64,000 bases of DNA from Flavobacterium branchiarum (GCF_030409845.1 NZ_JAUFQQ010000003.1:310001-374000); one strand, 5' to 3'; positions 51,420 to 60,442 are shown, numbered from the stretch's first letter. Program-made: numbers and translations. Notes: a model not told the origin generated them from the letters alone.

Positions 51420-51449
51420 TTATTCGAGAATAATTTAAAACGGTAAGCT

Positions 51450-51935
51450 ATGAACAATTCTATTCTTGAAACTAGAAGTTGCTGTTGCGCAATTAAAGAA
51501 CATAGTCATACAGTAGAGAAGCCAATATCTAAAACTAAAAAAACATTTAGAGCAATCCCTTCAATGTTTTTAAGTATTCTTATTGCTTTTTTTCCTAAAT
51601 GCCCAGTTTGTTGGGCAGTTTATATGAGTATGTTCGGAAGTCTTGGTTTGGCACAACTACCTTACATGGGTTGGTTGTTGCCTGTTTTAATGGTTTTTAT
51701 GGTGGTTCATTTATTTATGATCTATAAAAAATCAACAGCTAAAAATTATTTACCCTTTTTGTTAAGCTTAACAGGAACACTTATCATTCTTATAGGGCGA
51801 TTTTCCTTTGCAGATGAAAAATGGTTGCTTATAACAGGTATGATTTTTATTATAACGGGCTCATTACTCGTTCAATTTCCTACTATTCGAATTCATTTAT
51901 TCCCAACTAAACACAATAATATAAAAAACGTATAA
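51450..51935 (+). CDS. Cys-rich four-helix membrane protein, possible copper carrier
   Basis: The protein has 161 residues. The N-terminal tail has three consecutive Cys and nearby His (SCCCAIKEHSHTVE). The first membrane helix contains FFPKCPVCWAVYMS, a CxxC in the bilayer like those of metal-transporting membrane proteins such as MerC. Three more helices follow (about 66-88, 98-117 and 122-143). It lies 2 nt upstream of the tyrosinase start, so the two are almost certainly cotranslated. The metal and direction of transport are not known; copper is inferred from the neighbour. Confidence 0.75.
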   Translation: MNNSILETRSCCCAIKEHSHTVEKPISKTKKTFRAIPSMFLSILIAFFPKCPVCWAVYMSMFGSLGLAQLPYMGWLLPVLMVFMVVHLFMIYKKSTAKNYLPFLLSLTGTLIILIGRFSFADEKWLLITGMIFIITGSLLVQFPTIRIHLFPTKHNNIKNV

Positions 51936-51937
51936 CT

Positions 51938-53548
51938 ATGCCTACTACAAAATTAAATATCAGAAAATCTATTGCAGAATTACAAAGAGATTATGAAAGC
52001 GGTAATAAAACCGAATTAGAAAATTTAATGCGCGCTTGGAAAGGAATTAAAGAACTTCCTGCAGAAAATGAGCATTCTTTTTTTAGAATTGGAGGTTTTC
52101 ATGGTGAGCCTTTTAGAGGTGCTGGGTGGGGAAGTAGTGCCTATTGGGGCGGTTATTGCAATCACGGAAATGTATTGTTTCCAACATGGCATCGAGTTTA
52201 TATTCTTAAAATAGAACAAGCCTTGCAAAGTATTGAAGGTTGCAAAACAGTAATGCTACCTTATTGGGATGAAACTGATGAAGAATCATTAAAAAAAGGA
52301 ATTCCAAAATGCTTAACAGATGAGTTTTTTGTACTTGACGGTAAAAAAATTGCCAACCCTTTGCGCTCCTTTATTTTTCCTAAAAACATTGTTGATAATA
52401 TACAAGGCGAGAATAATTTGTATAACAAACCCAAAGGATACGAAACAGTTCGTTATCCATTATCGGGCTTGGTAGGTACCGAAAAAGATCGTGCCGAAAC
52501 GGATGCGCACAATGCTAAATTTCCCGATTATAATAAAAATGTAGCGATTCTAAATGATAATGTGTTAAACTGGTTGAACTCCTTTATAATTGTAAAAGGA
52601 AAAAAGATTGAAACTAATGTAAATAAGAAATTTAGAGATTGTTTGAATGCACCAAATTTTACAGTTTTTTCAAATACAACTTCTGTTTCTGAATGGAATG
52701 CGAATCTTGAAGAAGGTCAAGACTTGGTCGTCTCTCTCGAATCTCCACATAATAGTATTCATCTTGCAGTGGGTGGTTGTGATTTACCAACCTATGACCG
52801 TTCGCCTATTCCTGGTGCAAATGGAGATATGGGGGAGAATGATACTGCAGGATTAGATCCAATCTTTTATTTTCACCATTGTAATATAGACCGTGTATTT
52901 TGGCTTTGGCAGAAAAAACATGGATTTACAGATCACCTTGAGATTTTTCCTGAATATCCAGGAACAAATACAGTTGATAGTCAGGGGCCAACGCCAGGGA
53001 TGGCTCCTAATTCATGGCTTAATTTAGAGAGCCCGCTTAATCCGTTTACGATTATCGAAGACAAGAAAGAAAGACCTTATAATTCTTTGGACTGTATTAA
53101 CATCGAAAAACAGTTGGGATTAACTTACAGTGTTGGGTCTCTTGAAGAATCAAATGAAAAGAAACTTTTAGCAAATGAAGAAGAAGATTCAAAAATCATT
53201 AAAGTGTCAAGAATCAATAAGGCTCCGATAAGAGGTTCTTTTTTGATTTCTGCTTTTGTAATGGTTGATGGCAAAAAAGAACATCTGGGTACAGAAGCTG
53301 TATTAAGTCGTTGGAGTTCGCAATATTGTGCCAATTGCCAAACGCATCTGGAGGTAAAAGCATTTTTTAAATTGCCAATTCCAAAAGAGGATGGAAAGAA
53401 TTTATTAACGGCTTCTTTAGTTAATAGTGTTGAAATAGAAATTTATGGAAGAGATGGGCAACTTAATGATGCTGGAAATGGTACGGAAAATAGATTGTTT
53501 AAAGATACTGGAAAACCGCCAGTGAGTTTCCATATGGAAATAGTTTAA
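51938..53548 (+). CDS. Tyrosinase-family type-3 copper oxidase with C-terminal shielding-type domain
   Basis: The protein has 536 residues without a signal peptide. The CuA site is His55 (GGFHG), His76 (YCNHG) and His85 (FPTWHR). The CuB site is His271 and His275 (HNSIH) plus His314 in DPIFYFHHCNIDRVFW. Cys74, two residues before His76, is placed to form the Cys-His thioether known in fungal tyrosinases. A C-terminal domain (about 405-536) carries CANC at 464-467. In fungal pro-tyrosinase MelB a C-terminal CxxC helps load copper and the domain blocks the active site. Streptomyces-type enzymes lack both features. Substrate is unknown; mono- or diphenols are likely. Confidence 0.92.
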   Translation: MPTTKLNIRKSIAELQRDYESGNKTELENLMRAWKGIKELPAENEHSFFRIGGFHGEPFRGAGWGSSAYWGGYCNHGNVLFPTWHRVYILKIEQALQSIEGCKTVMLPYWDETDEESLKKGIPKCLTDEFFVLDGKKIANPLRSFIFPKNIVDNIQGENNLYNKPKGYETVRYPLSGLVGTEKDRAETDAHNAKFPDYNKNVAILNDNVLNWLNSFIIVKGKKIETNVNKKFRDCLNAPNFTVFSNTTSVSEWNANLEEGQDLVVSLESPHNSIHLAVGGCDLPTYDRSPIPGANGDMGENDTAGLDPIFYFHHCNIDRVFWLWQKKHGFTDHLEIFPEYPGTNTVDSQGPTPGMAPNSWLNLESPLNPFTIIEDKKERPYNSLDCINIEKQLGLTYSVGSLEESNEKKLLANEEEDSKIIKVSRINKAPIRGSFLISAFVMVDGKKEHLGTEAVLSRWSSQYCANCQTHLEVKAFFKLPIPKEDGKNLLTASLVNSVEIEIYGRDGQLNDAGNGTENRLFKDTGKPPVSFHMEIV

Positions 53549-53627
53549 TGTTTAAATAGAAGTCTATTATCTATATCTAAAATGGGTTTTGTGAACTAAA
53601 ATCAACCAATTTTAAAAATAAAAAAAA

Positions 53628-55430
53628 ATGAAAAAATTAACCACTAAAATTGCTTTAGTGTTATTTACTATAGCAATAATTCTATTTATAGGATGTAATA
53701 AAAAAAAGGAATTAGTTGCATCAGTTTCTAATAGTGATGAGTATTTGCCACAAGATGTAAAACAATCCTGTACAGTTTCAGAATCTGAATTTAATTCTTG
53801 GTTTAAAACTGGAAAAGCGTCAGAAAACGGCTTGGTAGAACCAGCAAATAGTGTGACATTTCCTAGTCAGAATAATTGTGATTTCTACAAATGGTCTGAG
53901 CAAATGTTTTTATGGATAACTTCGCCTGCATCGGGAACATATAATGGTAAAGGTACGGTTTTAGAGTCTTCCGTTTTCTATAATGTTTCTCCTCCAGATG
54001 CTAAAGGAAAACGTACTATGACGCAGCATAATCCCGATGAAATACTTAGTGCAGTAGGTACTATTAATCAAAACGGACCAAACCGTTTGCCACTTGTAAG
54101 TGATAAAACAGGAAGGCTATTTGAGGTTGAACCTGCAAAAAAGGATGAAAAAGTTAAGGATGAAATGAATAAGTTAGTACAAGTAAGTCGTATTACAACA
54201 GATGCAAAAGGATTGCATTTGTTTATCGATAGTAAAGGACAAGTTATTAAAAGTGCGAAACCAGTTATTGATAGTAAATTAGATTCTAAGAATGTTTTGC
54301 AAGAATTTAAAGTGGGCAAAAAATCTGTGTTTTTTGATTCTAATGGTAATGAGGTTGAAACAGAACAAGGGCAGGCAGGATCTAATGGTGCTTTAATGGG
54401 AGAAAATAAATCATTAGTGTATTATATCACTATGGTTAATGATGTGTATGCTTATTTCTTAACAGGAGTTAATGAAGGGAAATTAAATGGCAGCAAATTT
54501 CCGACAACTGCTAGTGCAAGAGATAGTATTTTGGCTTATGCAAAAACCAAAGGATGGGCAACTCCTCCGGATCCAAATGCATTGGCAATGGAATTAAAAA
54601 CGTCATGGATTGAAGTTAAAGATTTACCTAATGCTGCTACCTATATTACTATAAAGGCTAAGATTCCTACTTATAATAAATCTAATCCGAATAAGTGGGT
54701 TGTAAATGGAGAAACGACTACAACATTAGCTTTAGTTGGTATGCACGTGGTAGGGAGTGTAGCTGGACATCCTGAGATGATTTGGGCAACTTTTGAACAT
54801 GAAAAAAATTCTCCTAATGCTACTTATGCTTATAGAGATATAAATGATAAAATTAAACATGTGAAAGCAGACACAGGTGAAGGGTGGCTTTTTAATGCTC
54901 ATGCAAATGATACCACAGGAACGCAAAATATACAAAATATGACCGTTAGTGGAGATACAATTAAAGTGACGAATCCAGCTGTTAATAGCCCCACTGCGAG
55001 AAGGATTATGGCTTGGGGTGTTGCTTCAAATATGGTTCCTAATGGAGAAGATAAAACGCCAGCTGATTCTAATAGCGAAGTCATTTCTATAAATAATGCT
55101 GTGCGCAAAATGCTCAGCGGAAATGATATCAGGAGAAATTATTTATTGATTGGAGCAACATGGACTTTTGGAGGATCGGCACCAAATGGTAAATCATATC
55201 CGTATGGATCCGCAACAGATTCTATTCATAGAGGTGATGCGATTGGTACAGGTCAATTGGCAAATACGACTATGGAAACGTATTTTCAGTCTCCAAGTTC
55301 TGCTAGTGATGCAACCGATTCTAGATCATGTTTCTATTGTCATCGTTCATTGACTCCAGGAAAATTGAGTCATGTGTTTAGTTCAATAGTATCGTTGCCT
55401 TCATATACTAAAAAAGTATTACCTAAGTAA
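53628..55430 (+). CDS. Large lipoprotein with C-terminal CxxCH heme-binding motif
   Basis: The protein has 600 residues. The N-terminus is a lipoprotein signal (LFIGC, Cys23). The body contains an aromatic motif CDFYKWSEQMFLWITSP near residue 90 and a long mixed alpha/beta region with no domain I can name. It includes VGMHVVGSVAGHPEMIWATFEH, which could bind metal through His and Met. Near the end CFYCH (568-572) is a cytochrome c heme-attachment motif in SRSCFYCHRSLTPGKLSHVF. It follows the tyrosinase gene by about 80 nt in the same direction. A periplasmic heme lipoprotein that exchanges electrons with the pathway is possible but unproven. Confidence 0.75.
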   Translation: MKKLTTKIALVLFTIAIILFIGCNKKKELVASVSNSDEYLPQDVKQSCTVSESEFNSWFKTGKASENGLVEPANSVTFPSQNNCDFYKWSEQMFLWITSPASGTYNGKGTVLESSVFYNVSPPDAKGKRTMTQHNPDEILSAVGTINQNGPNRLPLVSDKTGRLFEVEPAKKDEKVKDEMNKLVQVSRITTDAKGLHLFIDSKGQVIKSAKPVIDSKLDSKNVLQEFKVGKKSVFFDSNGNEVETEQGQAGSNGALMGENKSLVYYITMVNDVYAYFLTGVNEGKLNGSKFPTTASARDSILAYAKTKGWATPPDPNALAMELKTSWIEVKDLPNAATYITIKAKIPTYNKSNPNKWVVNGETTTTLALVGMHVVGSVAGHPEMIWATFEHEKNSPNATYAYRDINDKIKHVKADTGEGWLFNAHANDTTGTQNIQNMTVSGDTIKVTNPAVNSPTARRIMAWGVASNMVPNGEDKTPADSNSEVISINNAVRKMLSGNDIRRNYLLIGATWTFGGSAPNGKSYPYGSATDSIHRGDAIGTGQLANTTMETYFQSPSSASDATDSRSCFYCHRSLTPGKLSHVFSSIVSLPSYTKKVLPK

Positions 55431-55448
55431 ATTACTAATTCAAGTAAA

Positions 55449-55483
55449 AAAAGCCAGTACTAAATTTTTAGTTACTGGCTTTT
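55449..55483. terminator. Bidirectional terminator after the tyrosinase cluster
   Basis: AAAAGCCAGTA and TACTGGCTTTT arms lie between convergent genes, 18 nt past the lipoprotein stop. Confidence 0.87.
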
Positions 55484-55489
55484 AAATTT

Positions 55490-57517
55490 TTATATCAATC
55501 CTGCTCTTTTTAATAAAGCTTCAGGTTTTGGTTCTTGACCTCTAAAGCGTTTGTATAAAATCATCGGATGCTCCGTTCCTCCTTTTGAAAGTACGTTGTC
55601 TTTAAATTTAGTTGCCACCTCTTTATTGAAAATTCCTTTTTCTTGAAAGTATTCAAAAGCATCAGCATCTAGAACTTCGGCCCATTTGTAGCTGTAATAT
55701 CCAGAAGAATAACCTCCTTGGAAAATATGTGAAAATGCAGTACTCATGGCATTTTCTTTCACATCAGGATATAATTGCGTGTCTTTAAATTGTTCCGTTT
55801 CAAATGCTTTTAAATCGGTAATTGCAGTTGGATCTTGTCCGTGCCAAGCCATATCTAATAATCCAAAGCTTAACTGACGTAATGTGGCTAATCCTTCTTG
55901 AAAACTAGCACTTTCTTTAATTTTGTTTACATACTCCATCGGAATGACTTCACCTGTTTCATAGTGATTAGCAAACAATGCTAAAGCTTCTGGCTCATAA
56001 CACCAGTTTTCCATAATCTGACTTGGTAATTCTACAAAATCCCAATAAACAGAGGTTCCTGATAAGCTTGGGTAAGTTGTATCAGCTAACATTCCGTGTA
56101 ATCCGTGACCGAATTCATGAAACAAAGTTGTTACCTCATTAAAAGTTAGTAATGAAGGTTTCGTTTCTGTAGGTTTTGTAAAGTTACATACGTTTGAAAT
56201 ATGCGGTCTTTCGTTTACTCCGTCTTTTCTATATTGAGATTTAAACGATGTCATCCAAGCCCCATTTCGTTTTCCTTTTCTTGGGAAAAAATCAGCGTAG
56301 AAAATAGAAACTAATTCGTTTTTATCGTTCGTTACTTCGTAAGTCATTACTTCTTCGTGGTATTTGTCAATGTCAAATACTTCAGTAAAAGTAAGTCCGT
56401 ATAGTTTTCCTGCAATTGTAAAAGCACCGTTTAGTACTTTTTCTAATTGAAAGTAAGGTTTTAATTTTTCATCATCTAAATTAAAAAGCTGTTGTTTTAA
56501 TTTTTCTGAATAATAAGCACCATCCCATTTTTCTAATTGTTCGATTCCGTCTAGCTCTTTTGCGAAAGCAGTAAGTTGTTCAAATTCTTTTTTGGCAGCA
56601 GGCTTCGCTTTAGCCAATAAATCATTAGAGAAAGAGAATACTTTTTCTGGGTTTTCGGCCATACGTTCTTCAAGAACAAAATGGGCATGCGTTTTATATC
56701 CTAGTAAATTGGCTCTTTCAAAACGTAGCTTAACGATTTTAAGAACAATTTCTTGATTGTCGAATTCATTATTTTTGAAAGCTTTTGCTCCAAAAGCGAT
56801 TGCAAGTTTTTTACGCAATTCACGGTTGTCAGCATAAGTCATAAACGGAACATAGCTTGGATGATCTAGAGTAAAAATCCAACCTTCTTTATTTTGACTT
56901 TTAGCCAATGAGCGAGCTGCTTCGATAGTTCCTTCTGGTAATCCAGCTAAGTCACTTTCGTTTGTTAAATGTAATTCGAAAGCGTTTGTTTCAGCTAAAA
57001 CATTCTCGCCAAATTGTAGACTTAATTTAGATAACTCTTTGTCGATTTCACGTAATTGGTTTTTCTTTTCTTCAGGTAAATTAGCTCCGTTTCTTGAAAA
57101 ACTTTTATATTTTTTATCTAAAAGTGTAGTTTGCTCTGGATTTAGATTTAAACTCTCCTTTTGGTTATAAACAGCTTTTATTTTAGCAAATAAAGCAGCG
57201 TTTAATGTGATGTCATTTCCGAATTCTGATAATAGTGGCGAAACTTCTTGCGCGATTTTTTGCATCTCGTCGCTAGTTTCTGCTGAATTTAAATTGAAGA
57301 AAATACTTGAAACGCGGTCTAGGATGTCTCCTGTATAATCCATTGCTTCAATAGTATTCTTGAATGTTGGAGCTTCAGTATTGTTTACAATTGCATCTAT
57401 TTCAGCTTTCGCTAAAGTAATTCCTTCTTGAAAAGCAGGAACGTAGTCTTCGATTTTAATTTCCGAAAAAGGCGCTGTATTGTGTTTTGTATTGAAGTAG
57501 TTTGTTAAGATGCTCAT
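55490..57517 (-). CDS. M3 family metallopeptidase (oligopeptidase A / Dcp type)
   Basis: The protein has 675 residues, full length for the family, with no signal peptide, so it is probably cytoplasmic. The zinc motif HEFGH is at 467-471 (FHEFGHGLHGMLA). Other family landmarks are FYADFFPRKGKRNGAWM, YPSLSGTSVYWDFVELPSQIMENW and the C-terminal GGYSSGYYSYKWAEVLDADAFEYF. It degrades short peptides, including signal peptide remnants in relatives. It lies 74 nt downstream of purE and may be in the same operon. Confidence 0.95.
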   Translation of the reverse strand: MSILTNYFNTKHNTAPFSEIKIEDYVPAFQEGITLAKAEIDAIVNNTEAPTFKNTIEAMDYTGDILDRVSSIFFNLNSAETSDEMQKIAQEVSPLLSEFGNDITLNAALFAKIKAVYNQKESLNLNPEQTTLLDKKYKSFSRNGANLPEEKKNQLREIDKELSKLSLQFGENVLAETNAFELHLTNESDLAGLPEGTIEAARSLAKSQNKEGWIFTLDHPSYVPFMTYADNRELRKKLAIAFGAKAFKNNEFDNQEIVLKIVKLRFERANLLGYKTHAHFVLEERMAENPEKVFSFSNDLLAKAKPAAKKEFEQLTAFAKELDGIEQLEKWDGAYYSEKLKQQLFNLDDEKLKPYFQLEKVLNGAFTIAGKLYGLTFTEVFDIDKYHEEVMTYEVTNDKNELVSIFYADFFPRKGKRNGAWMTSFKSQYRKDGVNERPHISNVCNFTKPTETKPSLLTFNEVTTLFHEFGHGLHGMLADTTYPSLSGTSVYWDFVELPSQIMENWCYEPEALALFANHYETGEVIPMEYVNKIKESASFQEGLATLRQLSFGLLDMAWHGQDPTAITDLKAFETEQFKDTQLYPDVKENAMSTAFSHIFQGGYSSGYYSYKWAEVLDADAFEYFQEKGIFNKEVATKFKDNVLSKGGTEHPMILYKRFRGQEPKPEALLKRAGLI

Positions 57518-57591
57518 GTTTTTTTAGTATTCAGTTGCAGTCTCTGTTTTCAGTAGATCGTGTGACTGAAAGCGGAGACTGAAAACTATTT

Positions 57592-58077
57592 TTATTTTTT
57601 TAAACCTTCAGAAGATTTGTAAACCGCTTCTTTTAGGCTTTCTTTATAGGCGATGATTTTATCTAAAACCACTTTATCATGGCTTCCGATGATTTGCGCT
57701 GCAAGAATTCCTGCATTTTTAGCTCCATTTAAGGCAACAGTTGCAACAGGAACGCCACCTGGCATTTGTAGAATAGATAAAACACTATCCCAACCATCGA
57801 TTGAGTTGCTAGATTTTACTGGAACTCCAATTACTGGTAAAGGCGACATCGATGCTACCATTCCAGGTAAATGAGCTGCTCCACCAGCTCCAGCAATAAT
57901 TACAGAGACACCATTTAGGTGCGCATTTTTACTAAAATCAACTAATTTCTCAGGTGTTCTGTGTGCAGAAACAATATCAACTTCTACAGCGATATCAAAT
58001 CCTTTTAATATATCGATAGCATCTTGCATTACTGGCATGTCAGAGATGCTTCCCATTATTACGGCTACTTTGCTCAT
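57592..58077 (-). CDS. purE: 5-(carboxyamino)imidazole ribonucleotide mutase
   Basis: The protein has 161 residues. The class I PurE signature is complete: VAVIMGSISDMPVMQDAIDIL, VSAHRTPEKL with the catalytic His, and IIAGAGGAAHLPGMVAS, followed by PVIGVPVKS. It converts N5-CAIR to CAIR in purine synthesis, taking the product of PurK. purK is upstream on the same strand but 511 bp away because of a repeat array. Confidence 0.97.
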   Translation of the reverse strand: MSKVAVIMGSISDMPVMQDAIDILKGFDIAVEVDIVSAHRTPEKLVDFSKNAHLNGVSVIIAGAGGAAHLPGMVASMSPLPVIGVPVKSSNSIDGWDSVLSILQMPGGVPVATVALNGAKNAGILAAQIIGSHDKVVLDKIIAYKESLKEAVYKSSEGLKK

Positions 58078-58080
58078 GTT

Positions 58081-58588
58081 TTTATTTTATTTCAAGTTAA
58101 TGTTACAAGTTGCATTACTGCGACCGAAAACGGTGACTGTTCTATTTTGTTTCAAGTTACAGGTTTCAAGTTTTGCATTGCGACTGCAAACTGCCACTGC
58201 GACTGTTTTGTTTCAAGTTCTACACAGTGACTGCAAACTGAGACTGCGACTGTTCTATTTTGTTTCAAGTTTCAGGTTTCAAGTTTTGCATTGCGACTGC
58301 AAACTGCCACTGCGACTGTTTTATTTTGTTTCAAGTTACAGGTTTCAAGTTTTGCATTGCGACTGCAAACTGCCACTGCGACTGTTTTGTTTCAAGTTCT
58401 ACACAGTGACTGTAAACTGAGACTGCGACTGTTCTATTTTGTTTCAAGTTCTATACTGTGACTGCAAACTGAGACTGCGACTGTTCTATTTTTTTTCAAG
58501 TTTCAGGTTTCAAGTTTTGCATTGCGACTGCAAACTGCCACTGCGACTGTTTTGTTTCAAGTTCTGTACTGCGACTGAAAACTGAGTA
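58081..58588. repeat. Satellite-like tandem array between purK and purE
   Basis: About 480 bp are built from a few words. The block gcattgcgactgcaaactgcc starts at 58175, 58288, 58354 and 58519. A variant, tacacagtgactg-aaactgag or similar, occurs near 58221, 58400 and 58451. Each is joined by TTTTGTTTCAAGTT spacers, often with caggtttcaag. Two module types of roughly 66 and 47-52 bp alternate. Related cagt/gact words also occur just after purE (57535-57585) and near 63030-63085. It has no coding sense of its own. Confidence 0.92.
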
Positions 58589-59737
58589 CTAAAGACTAAT
58601 TACTTTAATAGTATTCTTTACATCTTCAGCAATTCGTCTTGCTTCGTTCATGTCTTCATTTACGATAGTAACGTGACCCATTTTTCGGAAAGGGCGAGTT
58701 TGTTTTTTACCGTATATATGAGGTGTAACGCCATTCCAACCTAAAATTGTTTCGATGTTTTGGTAAACTACGTCACCAGAAAAACCTTCGGCACCAACTA
58801 AGTTCACCATAACTCCAGCAACTTTGCTGTCGGTGTTTCCTAAAGGAAGATTTAATATAGCGCGTAAGTGATTTTCGAATTGCGATGTATAACTAGCTTC
58901 GATAGAATAATGACCAGAATTGTGTGGGCGAGGAGCAACCTCGTTTACCAAGATTTCATCGTCTTGAGTTTGGAACATTTCGACAGCTAATAATCCTACG
59001 TGATTAAATTTCTCCGAAACATTAAGTGCAATTGCTCTTGCTTTTTGAGCTACTTTCTCATCAATTCTAGCAGGACAAATCACATATTCAACTTGGTTTG
59101 CCTCAGGATGAAATTCCATTTCGACAACAGGATATGTTTTTATTTCTCCCGATGGATTGCGACAAACAATAACAGCCAATTCGTTTTTGAAAGGCACCAT
59201 TGTTTCTGCAATGCATTCTACATTTGGTAAATTATCTAAATCAGAAATTTGACGAATCACTTTTACGCCATTTCCATCATATCCAAATTCTGTGCATTTC
59301 CAAACAAATGGTAATTTTAGATTTTGAGCATTCGATTTAAGACTTTCCAGATTTTCAAATCTTTCAAAAGGAGCAGTCGGAATATTGTTTTTAGAATAAA
59401 AATCTTTTTGGATTCCTTTATTCTGAATTCCTCTTAAGGTTTTTGGCGAAGGATATACTTTTACACCTTCACTTTCTAATTTTTCAAGAGCCTCGAGGTT
59501 CACGAGTTCGATTTCAAAAGTTAGAACATCTACTTGTTTTCCAAAATTGTAAACCGTTTCAAAGTCCATTAAGTCACCTTGAAAGAATTTATTACAGGCG
59601 ATTTTGCTTGGAGCTTCATCGCTTGGGTCTAAAACATAGGTTTGTATGTCAAATTTTCGTGTGTCAAAAAGAAGCATTTTGCCTAATTGTCCACCGCCTA
59701 ATATTCCTAATTTAAAATCAGAAGAAAAATAATTCAT
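58589..59737 (-). CDS. purK: 5-(carboxyamino)imidazole ribonucleotide synthase
   Basis: The protein has 382 residues. The ATP-grasp enzyme begins FKLGILGGGQLGKMLLFDTRKF and continues with LPFVWKCTEFGYDGNGVKVI, VEMFQTQDDEILVNEVAPRPHNSGHYSIEA and TPHIYGKKQTRPFRKMGHVT, all PurK signatures. It uses ATP and bicarbonate to carboxylate AIR for PurE. Its own -7 box TATCTTTG lies at 59758-59765 on the minus strand, about 20 nt upstream of the ATG. Confidence 0.97.
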   Translation of the reverse strand: MNYFSSDFKLGILGGGQLGKMLLFDTRKFDIQTYVLDPSDEAPSKIACNKFFQGDLMDFETVYNFGKQVDVLTFEIELVNLEALEKLESEGVKVYPSPKTLRGIQNKGIQKDFYSKNNIPTAPFERFENLESLKSNAQNLKLPFVWKCTEFGYDGNGVKVIRQISDLDNLPNVECIAETMVPFKNELAVIVCRNPSGEIKTYPVVEMEFHPEANQVEYVICPARIDEKVAQKARAIALNVSEKFNHVGLLAVEMFQTQDDEILVNEVAPRPHNSGHYSIEASYTSQFENHLRAILNLPLGNTDSKVAGVMVNLVGAEGFSGDVVYQNIETILGWNGVTPHIYGKKQTRPFRKMGHVTIVNEDMNEARRIAEDVKNTIKVISL

Positions 59738-59757
59738 TGTTGTGTGTTTGTGATGCG

Positions 59758-59765
59758 CAAAGATA
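59758..59765 (-). promoter_or_regulatory. -7 promoter element of purK
   Basis: The minus strand reads TATCTTTG, an exact TAnnTTTG match, placed for a leader of roughly 15 nt. Confidence 0.65.
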
Positions 59766-59791
59766 CTTTATAATGATTGAATAGGAAAATG

Positions 59792-60343
59792 CTATTTTAT
59801 TTTCTTGAGAATTTCTCGAGCAACTGCTTTATAAGCAGCAGTATGGTTAGCGTAATCCTTGGTAAGTATGATTTGTAATTCGGGATGAATCCAATCGTAA
59901 TGTTTGCCTAATATATGTAAGGTACGAATGGAGTAGGCTTTTGCTGCTACTTTGGTATCGGTAATTAACCAATCAAAACTGGCTTCGATGATGTCTTGAA
60001 GCTGTATTTCGGAAAGCGTAATTTTTGTTTCTGCTTTTTTGTAATGAGCTGTAACTAGTAGTTGACAGATTTTTGCAATGGGTCTAATCGCACTTTCGTC
60101 TTTTAGATGTTTTAGATTTGAGCAAAAAAAATCAAGATGAGGTTGCAACCATTCTAGCTTTTCATAGCATACAAATTCCAATATCCAGCAGGCTTTGTGT
60201 GTGTTTTTATCAGAAATAGTAAAGCAAATTGAAATTAACTCAGGAAAACAATCAGGATTTTCTAAAACAAATTGAGCACCTTTAAGTCTATTTTCTCTGT
60301 AAGCACTTACGTAATCAAGGTTTTTCTGTAATTCAGAGGGCAT
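59792..60343 (-). CDS. Helical-repeat (HEAT-like) uncharacterised protein
   Basis: The protein has 183 residues, almost entirely helical, with a HEAT/ARM-like hydrophobic rhythm (CFPELISICFTISDKNTHKACWILEFVC, LDFFCSNLKHLKDESAIRPIAKICQLL, AAKAYSIRTLHILGKHYDWI). It has no catalytic motif or membrane segment. Similar flavobacterial proteins are, I believe, sometimes labelled adenylosuccinate lyase, but no lyase motif is present. It precedes purK by 54 nt and diverges from hpt, so a link to purine genes is only positional. Confidence 0.7.
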   Translation of the reverse strand: MPSELQKNLDYVSAYRENRLKGAQFVLENPDCFPELISICFTISDKNTHKACWILEFVCYEKLEWLQPHLDFFCSNLKHLKDESAIRPIAKICQLLVTAHYKKAETKITLSEIQLQDIIEASFDWLITDTKVAAKAYSIRTLHILGKHYDWIHPELQIILTKDYANHTAAYKAVAREILKKIK

Positions 60344-60409
60344 CGATTTTTTTTTTGATTTAAAAATACAAATTTAAGGTCAATTTTCGATTCTAAAACT
60401 CGAATTCTG

Positions 60410-60417
60410 TATCTTTG
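60410..60417 (+). promoter_or_regulatory. -7 promoter element of hpt
   Basis: TATCTTTG, an exact TAnnTTTG match, lies 26 nt before the hpt ATG. Confidence 0.65.
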
Positions 60418-60442
60418 CCCATTATTTTAAATGTAAAAAATA

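Noticed and set aside
58037..58420. 127-residue reading frame across the purK-purE repeats
   Set aside because: It is a translation of the satellite array (recurring HCDCKLPLRLF) and overlaps purE in antisense; there is no start context or family.
58175..58588. Possible CRISPR array
   Set aside because: Both modules repeat and no unique spacers separate them; unit lengths vary, and no cas genes are near.
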